Shown here one piece after another: positions 38,195 through 43,827 of a DNA stretch of 43,827 nt. A program made the position numbers and the translations under genes. The notes below the pieces were generated by a model that was not told the origin of the DNA, searched no databases, and was given only the letters and a program-made list of their open reading frames with translations. The number at the start of each line of letters is the position of its first letter. Positions within the stretch are counted from its first letter, which is position 1. The DNA is from Fidelibacterota bacterium TCS56 (GTDB lineage Bacteria; Fidelibacterota; Marinisomatia; Marinisomatales; TCS56): the NCBI GenBank assembly GCA_001577055.1, contig LSCG01000004.1, positions 1 to 43,827 on the forward strand, read 5' to 3'.

Positions 38195-39111
38195 CCGAAT
38201 TACCGGGAAATACCGGCAGTTTCCTGACGATTGGATCTTTCGATGGGTTACATCGTGGTCATCAGGAAATTATCAAGAAAACTGTGTCATACGCCCAGGC
38301 CCAGGAACAGCAGTCAGTTGTAATTACCTTTGACCCCCACCCGCGCCATGTCTTAGGGAATACCGGCGACCCTCTGCCCTTAATCATGGGAATTGAACAA
38401 AAGATCGCCATCCTGGAGCAATTACAGGTGGATCAATTACTGATAATTCCCTTTACCTGTGAATTTTCGCAGATGACCGCCGCTGATTTTCTCGATGAAG
38501 TGGTAATCAAATATTTTGCCCCGCAGAAAGTGATTATCGGTTACGACCACCATTTTGGACATCGACGTGAAGGATCGCCTGAGTTCAGTCAGGGATTCCT
38601 GGAGCCGCGGGGCATCGATGTGGAAATCATTGCACCTTTCCGTGATGAAAACTTGATTATCTCCAGTACCCATATTCGCGAGCTGATCATGCAGGGATTT
38701 GTCCGTCGGGCATCTTTCGAGCTGGGCTGGGTTTATGGTTTCGAAGCCCAGGTGGTAAGCGGCGCCGGTCGGGGCCGGGAGTTAAATTATCCCACGGCCA
38801 ATTTTATTCCATTGGTAAAAAACCAGTTGCTGCCCGGCCCGGGGGTATATCTGACCCGTGGAAGACTTAATTCCAAAAATATCTATGGCATGTGTAACTT
38901 AGGTACTCGCCCGACCTTCGGGGAGGATATTTTTGTCATGGAAGTCCATTTTTTCGGTGAAAGTGACCACGATTTATACGGTACTCAAATCACGATCGAG
39001 TTTCTTGAAAGAATTCGCGATGAGCACAAATTCTCATCGCCAGCAGCTTTAATAAAACAATTGAACGAAGATAAAAAGTCATGTTTGTTATTGATTAGCA
39101 AATATAAATAG
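38173..39111 (+). CDS. ribF: Bifunctional riboflavin kinase/FAD synthetase
   Basis: LTIGSFDGLHRGHQEIIKKT, GYDHHFGHRREG, GRGRELNYPTANF. Confidence 0.96.
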   Translation: MEIYRNIAELPGNTGSFLTIGSFDGLHRGHQEIIKKTVSYAQAQEQQSVVITFDPHPRHVLGNTGDPLPLIMGIEQKIAILEQLQVDQLLIIPFTCEFSQMTAADFLDEVVIKYFAPQKVIIGYDHHFGHRREGSPEFSQGFLEPRGIDVEIIAPFRDENLIISSTHIRELIMQGFVRRASFELGWVYGFEAQVVSGAGRGRELNYPTANFIPLVKNQLLPGPGVYLTRGRLNSKNIYGMCNLGTRPTFGEDIFVMEVHFFGESDHDLYGTQITIEFLERIRDEHKFSSPAALIKQLNEDKKSCLLLISKYK

Positions 39112-39119
39112 GAGTGACT

Positions 39120-39395
39120 ATGCCCCTTAGCAATGAGAAGAAAAAGGAATTGATTTCTAAATTTGGCAAGGACGAAAACGATACCGGTTCCGTTGAAGCA
39201 CAGATAGCGATGCTGACGCAGCGCATTCGTGACTTGACCGAACATGTGAAGACGCATAAAAAAGACAGCCATTCCCGGCGGGGACTGGTGATGTTGGTAG
39301 CCAAAAGAAGAAAATTGATTAAGTATTTAAGAAAAACAAATCAGCAGTCTTACGTGAATCTGCTGAAAGAATTGTCCATACGAGGTAATATTTAG
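39120..39395 (+). CDS. rpsO: 30S ribosomal protein S15
   Basis: DTGSVEAQIAMLTQRIRDLTEHVKTHKKDSHSRRGLVMLVAKRRKLIKYL. Confidence 0.97.
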   Translation: MPLSNEKKKELISKFGKDENDTGSVEAQIAMLTQRIRDLTEHVKTHKKDSHSRRGLVMLVAKRRKLIKYLRKTNQQSYVNLLKELSIRGNI

Positions 39396-39398
39396 CAT

Positions 39399-41567
39399 AT
39401 GATAAAACATGAAATGGAAATCGGCGGTCGTACACTGTCGATACAAACTGGCCATGTGGCCAAGCAGTCCTCTGGTTCGGTCTTGATCACCTATGGCGAG
39501 ACTACAATTTTAGCGGCAGTAAATGCTGCGAAAACATTACGTGAGGATATTGATTTTTTCCCTTTACAGGTTGAATACCGTGAACGTTTCTATGCCGGCG
39601 GTAAAATCCCCGGAGGATTCTTCAAACGTGAAGGACGTCCCAGCGAAAAGGAAATTCTGACCTGCCGTTTAACCGATCGACCAATCCGGCCCCTCTTTCC
39701 CAAAGAGTTCAGGTATGAAACTCAGGTGATTATCACCGCCCTGTCAAGTGATGGAGAAAATGCTCCCGATATCCTGGCAGGAGTCGGCGCTTCGGCAGCC
39801 CTGATGATTTCGGATATCCCCTGGGATGGACCCATTTCCACGGTCAAAGTCGGACGGATAAATGGCGAATTCATCATTAATCCCACCCTGGATCAAATGG
39901 ATATCAGTGATTTGGAAATCACCGTTTCCGGGACCAAAGAGTCGGTTGTCATGGTTGAAGGTGAATCTGATGAAATCTCAGAAGAAACTTTAATAGACGC
40001 GCTGGAATTTGGTCATAAATACATCGTGCAGTTGAATGAATTGCAGATGAAGCTGGTTGCTGATTGTGAGATCACCAAACGTGAAATCCCCGTTGCCGAG
40101 GTAAATGATGAATTGACCGCCGCCGTGGATAAACTGGTGGGGAACCAGGTTAAGGATATTGTTGCCATTGAAGATAAAATGGCCCATTATGAAGCGCTGG
40201 ACAACCTGATCGCCGAGACCCAGGAAAAGCTGGAGGAAGAATACCCGGAAAACGAAGGGGTAATCGCCGAGCAGATTCATGACCAGCATAAAGAGATTAT
40301 GCGTGATCGTATCTTGTCGCGCGGGGTCCGAATTGATGGACGTGATACTAAAACTGTCCGTCCGATTACCATCGAACCCGGATTTCTGCCGCGCCTGCAC
40401 GGTTCAACCCTGTTTACCCGGGGTGAAACCCAGGCCCTGGTGACGATCACCCTTGGTACCAAGCGCGATGAACAGATCATCGATGATATCGACCGTGACA
40501 CGACTAAGCGCTATATGCTGCACTATAATTTCCCACCTTATTGTGTTGGGGAAGTCCGGCGATATTTTGGCACCAGTCGCCGGGAAGTCGGTCATGGAAA
40601 TCTGGCGGAACGAGCATTGAAACCCTTTATCCCCAGTGCCGAAGATTTTCCCTACACCGTTCGGATTGTGTCTGATATAATGGAATCCAACGGATCATCC
40701 TCAATGGCTTCAATCTGTGGCGGTTCGCTGGCCCTGGCCGATGCCGGAGTCCCGATTAAGCAACATGTGGCCGGAATTGCCATGGGCTTGATTAAGGATG
40801 AAGATAAACACGCCGTTCTCACGGATATACTGGGTACCGAAGACCATCTTGGTGATATGGATTTCAAAGTGGCCGGGACCCGCGACGGTATTACGGCCAT
40901 TCAGCTTGATCTCAAAATAGCCGGTATCAGTTTTGATCTGATGCGGGAAGCGCTGTCCCAGGCACGGGAAGGACGCCTGTTCATCCTGGATAAGATGTAT
41001 CAGGCCTTGCCAGAGGCGCGGACCGAGTTATCACCTTATGCTCCCAAGATTCTGACACTGCAAATCAGTCCGGAGAAAATCGGAGCATTGATCGGTCCAC
41101 AGGGTAAAAATATTAAGAAGATCATTGCTGATACTGAGTGTGGCATTGATGTTGACGACGACGGCACGGTAGTCGTTTCCGGTATAGATATCGAGAAATG
41201 CCGTGACGCTGTCGATTGGATCAAAGCAATTGCCTTCGAACCGGAAGTGGGTCAGGAGTTTGACGGGGTGGTCACCCGCTTGATGACCTTTGGCGCTTTT
41301 GTAGAATTCGCTCCCGGTCGGGAAGGTCTGGTTCATATCTCTGAACTTGACTGGAAACGTGTTGAAAAAGTAGCGGATGTCCTCAATCCCGGTGATAACG
41401 TCAGAGTTAAACTGATTAAGGTGGATGACCAGGGCCGCTACGATTTCAGTCGCAAGGCACTCTTGCCAAAACCCGAGGGTTGGGTTGAGCCTCCCAAACG
41501 TCACAGCGACCGTAATCGCCGTGGCGGCAACCGAGGCAACCGGCCCCCACGTAAGAAGCGTTTTTAA
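39399..41567 (+). CDS. pnp: Polyribonucleotide nucleotidyltransferase
   Basis: RNase PH repeats, KH (IGALIGPQGKNIKKIIADTECGIDVDDDGTV) and S1 domains; downstream of rpsO. Confidence 0.98.
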   Translation: MIKHEMEIGGRTLSIQTGHVAKQSSGSVLITYGETTILAAVNAAKTLREDIDFFPLQVEYRERFYAGGKIPGGFFKREGRPSEKEILTCRLTDRPIRPLFPKEFRYETQVIITALSSDGENAPDILAGVGASAALMISDIPWDGPISTVKVGRINGEFIINPTLDQMDISDLEITVSGTKESVVMVEGESDEISEETLIDALEFGHKYIVQLNELQMKLVADCEITKREIPVAEVNDELTAAVDKLVGNQVKDIVAIEDKMAHYEALDNLIAETQEKLEEEYPENEGVIAEQIHDQHKEIMRDRILSRGVRIDGRDTKTVRPITIEPGFLPRLHGSTLFTRGETQALVTITLGTKRDEQIIDDIDRDTTKRYMLHYNFPPYCVGEVRRYFGTSRREVGHGNLAERALKPFIPSAEDFPYTVRIVSDIMESNGSSSMASICGGSLALADAGVPIKQHVAGIAMGLIKDEDKHAVLTDILGTEDHLGDMDFKVAGTRDGITAIQLDLKIAGISFDLMREALSQAREGRLFILDKMYQALPEARTELSPYAPKILTLQISPEKIGALIGPQGKNIKKIIADTECGIDVDDDGTVVVSGIDIEKCRDAVDWIKAIAFEPEVGQEFDGVVTRLMTFGAFVEFAPGREGLVHISELDWKRVEKVADVLNPGDNVRVKLIKVDDQGRYDFSRKALLPKPEGWVEPPKRHSDRNRRGGNRGNRPPRKKRF

Positions 41568-41590
41568 CCTAAAAAGACAGGGGGCACACT

Positions 41591-42709
41591 ATGCGAATTG
41601 GTGTACCAAAAGAAATTAAGAATAACGAATCCAGGGTCGCTCTGACGCCCCACGGCGCACTGGAACTGGTGAATCAGGGACATGAAATACTGGTCCAGAA
41701 GAGCGCCGGGATCGAGAGTGGTTTTACCGATGAAACTTATAGTGATGTAGGCTGCCGTTTGATTGACACGGCCAAGGAAGTCTTCGATAATGTGGAAATG
41801 ATAGTGAAGGTGAAAGAACCACAGCCGGTGGAAATCGAGATGTGCCGGCCGGATTTGACCATGTTTACTTATTTTCATTTTGCCGCCGAAGAAAAATTGA
41901 CCCGTGATTTTCTGGCTACCGGCGCCACGGCCATCGCTTATGAAACCATCATGACCGATGATGGCAAACTGCCGTTGTTAATCCCCATGAGTGAAGTAGC
42001 CGGCCGGATGGCCACCCAGGAAGGAGCCAAATATCTGGAACGACCATTCGGCGGGAAAGGTATCCTGCTGGGCGGCGTTCCAGGTGTGAAACCGGCTACG
42101 GTCACCGTGCTTGGTGGTGGTGTGGTCGGTACCAATGCCGCTAAAATTGCGGCCGGGTTCGGGGCCAAGGTGTATATCCTGGATAATAACCTGGATCGCC
42201 TGCGTTACCTGGACGATGTCATGCCGCGCAATGTCCGCACCTTGTACAGCAATCAATACAATCTGATGGAATTACTGCCGATTACCGATCTGCTGATTGG
42301 CGCCGTCCTGATTGTGGGAGCCAAAGCACCCAAGCTGGTGACCCGCGATATGCTGAAATTAATGAAACCGCGCAGTGCCATCGTTGATGTTTCGGTGGAC
42401 CAGGGTGGTTGTATCGAAACCTGCAAACCCACTACTCACGAGCATCCCACATTTGAGGTGGATGGCGTGATTCATTATTGTGTGGCCAATATGCCCGGTG
42501 CCGTTCCGTTTACATCCACGGTAGCCCTTACCAATGCCACCGCGCCTTACATGCAGAAACTGGCCAATAAAGGCGTTCTGGAAGCATTGAATTCCGACCC
42601 TTCACTGTTGTTAGGTTTGAATACCTATCGAAAGCAGATCACCCATCTGGGTGTGGCGGAAGCTTTCGGCATGGATTATGTCGATCCAGCCACTGCAATT
42701 TCCGGCTGA
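41591..42709 (+). CDS. ald: Alanine dehydrogenase
   Basis: MRIGVPKEIKNNESRVALTPHGALELVNQGHEI, VTVLGGGVVGTNAAKIAAGFGAKV, DVSVDQGGCIETCKPTTHEHPTFEVDGVIHYCVANMPGAVPFTST. Confidence 0.97.
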   Translation: MRIGVPKEIKNNESRVALTPHGALELVNQGHEILVQKSAGIESGFTDETYSDVGCRLIDTAKEVFDNVEMIVKVKEPQPVEIEMCRPDLTMFTYFHFAAEEKLTRDFLATGATAIAYETIMTDDGKLPLLIPMSEVAGRMATQEGAKYLERPFGGKGILLGGVPGVKPATVTVLGGGVVGTNAAKIAAGFGAKVYILDNNLDRLRYLDDVMPRNVRTLYSNQYNLMELLPITDLLIGAVLIVGAKAPKLVTRDMLKLMKPRSAIVDVSVDQGGCIETCKPTTHEHPTFEVDGVIHYCVANMPGAVPFTSTVALTNATAPYMQKLANKGVLEALNSDPSLLLGLNTYRKQITHLGVAEAFGMDYVDPATAISG

Positions 42710-42805
42710 TTCCGCAACAATATCTTTGACAAAATGGCTTGTATTGATTCCCGATAGGGAGTTAATATCAAGTGTTGCTTTAATTCCGAATTCGGAGAAT
42801 CGATT

Positions 42806-43204
42806 GTGGATCAGGGCATAAAAAAACTGTATTATTCAATCAGTGAGGTCAGCAAAATTACCGGCCTTAAGGCCTATGTACTGCGGTACTGGGAGACTGA
42901 ATTCAAGCAGTTGGCCCCGCCTAAAAATCGTGCCGGCAACCGGACTTATCGACAAAAGGATATTGATTTTATTCTACTGTTAAAGGACCTGTTGCACGAA
43001 CAGAAATTCACAATTGAAGGTGCTAGAATAAAGCTGGCGGAGAAACCGGTCAAAACCGAAGAGGTTTATTCGGAGCCGGTGAGCGCACCGACGGTCGATG
43101 AAAATCTTGATACGTCCGATGATGAAGTCGATTCAAGTCATAAAAAAATCCTGCGCCATATCCGTCAGGAATTGGAAGCCGTTTTAGAAATATTGCAAAG
43201 ATAA
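42806..43204 (+). CDS. MerR-family transcriptional regulator
   Basis: LYYSISEVSKITGLKAYVLRYWETEFKQLAPPKNRAGNRTYRQKDIDFILLLKDLL. Confidence 0.92.
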   Translation: MDQGIKKLYYSISEVSKITGLKAYVLRYWETEFKQLAPPKNRAGNRTYRQKDIDFILLLKDLLHEQKFTIEGARIKLAEKPVKTEEVYSEPVSAPTVDENLDTSDDEVDSSHKKILRHIRQELEAVLEILQR

Positions 43205-43206
43205 AT

Positions 43207-43281
43207 CGGGGCATGGCGCAGCCCGGTTAGCGCGCATGACTGGGGGTCATGAGGTCGGGAGTTCAAATCTCCCTGCCCCGA
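43207..43281 (+). tRNA. tRNA-Pro (anticodon GGG)
   Basis: CGGGGCATGGCGCAGCCCGGTTAGCGCGCATGACTGGGGGTCATGAGGTCGGGAGTTCAAATCTCCCTGCCCCGA; loop CUGGGGG; CCA not encoded. Confidence 0.94.
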
Positions 43282-43285
43282 CAAT

Positions 43286-43317
43286 AAAGCCTGGCCGTTT
43301 GGCCGGGCTTTTTTTTT
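43286..43317 (+). terminator. Intrinsic terminator after tRNA-Pro
   Basis: AAGCCTGGCC-GTTT-GGCCGGGCTT followed by a T-run; repeated exactly in the second unit at 43539-43570. Confidence 0.9.
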
Positions 43318-43380
43318 ATTGAGGATAGAGGTCACCTGCACCGCTTACCAGCGGTCTTCGGTGGGCAGGCACGGGGCAAA

Positions 43381-43419
43381 GAGCTTAGAGCTGAGAGCAA
43401 AGAGCAAAGAGCAAAGAGC
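43381..43419. repeat. Short heptamer-type tandem repeat (AGAGCAA)n
   Basis: gagcttagagctgagagcaaagagcaaagagcaaagagc...; second array at 43634-43679 has a different 3' end. Confidence 0.85.
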
Positions 43420-43478
43420 AAAGAAGAGCAGGGGGTGTCGGTGGGATGAGAAGTTTACAGTTAATCGGTCGGGAGTTC

Positions 43479-43517
43479 CCTGCCCGCCAAAGTACGTCGC
43501 AGACGGGCGTCGGCGGG
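43479..43517. repeat. 39-nt palindromic REP-like insert inside a tRNA T-loop-derived sequence
   Basis: CCTGCCCGCCAAAGTACGTCGCAGACGGGCGTCGGCGGG between GGTCGGGAGTTC and AAATCTCCCTGCCCCGACA; outer stem CCCGCC/GGCGGG, inner CGTC-GCA-GACG. Confidence 0.9.
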
Positions 43518-43672
43518 AAATCTCCCTGCCCCGACAATAAAGCCTGGCCGTTTGGCCGGGCTTTTTTTTTATTGAGGATAGAGGTCACCTGCACCGCTTA
43601 CCAGCGGTCTTCGGTGGGCAGGCACGGGGCAAAGAGCTTAGAGCTGAGAGCAAAGAGCAAAGAGCAAAGAGC
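43518..43672 (+). repeat. Repeat unit copy 2, identical to 43265-43419; a third copy starts at 43806 and is cut by the window end
   Basis: AAATCTCCCTGCCCCGACAATAAAGCC... at 43265, 43518 and 43806. Confidence 0.95.
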
Positions 43673-43736
43673 TTAGAGCGCAGAGGTGCCGGGGAGATGA
43701 GGTGATGAGGAGAAAAAACTTGTTTGTCGGGAGTTC

Positions 43737-43805
43737 CCTGTCCGCCGTAGCTTTAGCGCAGGCGGGCCTGCCCGCCAAAGTACGTCGCAGACGGGCGTCG
43801 GCGGG
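43737..43805. repeat. 69-nt compound REP-like insert (30 nt + the same 39 nt) at the same T-loop position
   Basis: CCTGTCCGCCGTAGCTTTAGCGCAGGCGGG + CCTGCCCGCCAAAGTACGTCGCAGACGGGCGTCGGCGGG between GTCGGGAGTTC and AAATCTCCC. Confidence 0.9.
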
Positions 43806-43827
43806 AAATCTCCCTGCCCCGACAATA

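Larger units (their letters stand above)
43265..43419 (+). repeat. Repeat unit copy 1 (tRNA-Pro 3' end + terminator + palindrome + heptamer repeats)
   Basis: 155 nt perfectly identical to 43518-43672 by hand comparison. Confidence 0.95.

Noticed and set aside
43319-43676. ORFs 43319-43540 and 43446-43676 (and - strand 43385-43594) as genes
   Set aside because: They translate the repeat units (ELRAKSKEQRAK...) and the two + strand ORFs share the same repeat-derived peptide; no SD or protein-like composition.
43265-43827. CRISPR array at the right edge
   Set aside because: Repeats are long (155 nt), contain a tRNA end and a terminator, and there are no short regular repeat-spacer units and no cas genes.

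Overview
The window is mostly a housekeeping region of a bacterial genome, tentatively FCB-like from gene order and protein flavour (inference only). It holds tRNA-Ala, a large-type SRP RNA, and dnaX-ybaB-recR-pgsA-pgpA-cinA-thpR-recA-recX. These are followed by a PurL-like ORF, FAH, pepE, a PAS/GAF histidine kinase with two response regulators, a convergent suhB/agcS pair, comEC, an rnhB-yraN fusion, lepB, fadD-like, gpsA, a rimP-nusA-infB-rbfA-truB-ribF-rpsO-pnp superoperon, ald, a MerR regulator and tRNA-Pro. The most notable non-routine observations are: (1) an unannotated SelW/Rdx-like selenoprotein gene at 2380-2601, with an in-frame UGA in a CxxU motif and a SECIS-like hairpin just downstream, which the ORF track misses; (2) a tandem array at the right edge, starting at tRNA-Pro, of tRNA 3'-end fragments whose T-loop sequence is interrupted at the same position by palindromic REP-like inserts (39 nt, then 30+39 nt); (3) a PurL-fold protein that appears to have lost all the recognisable catalytic motifs; (4) a 41-codon in-frame tandem duplication inside the ComEC competence-domain core, whose copies differ almost only synonymously; (5) an RNase HII-YraN fusion; (6) a correctly phased A_AAA_AAG slippery heptamer in dnaX; (7) two paralogous small coiled-coil proteins sharing a C-terminal WEKRLE motif.
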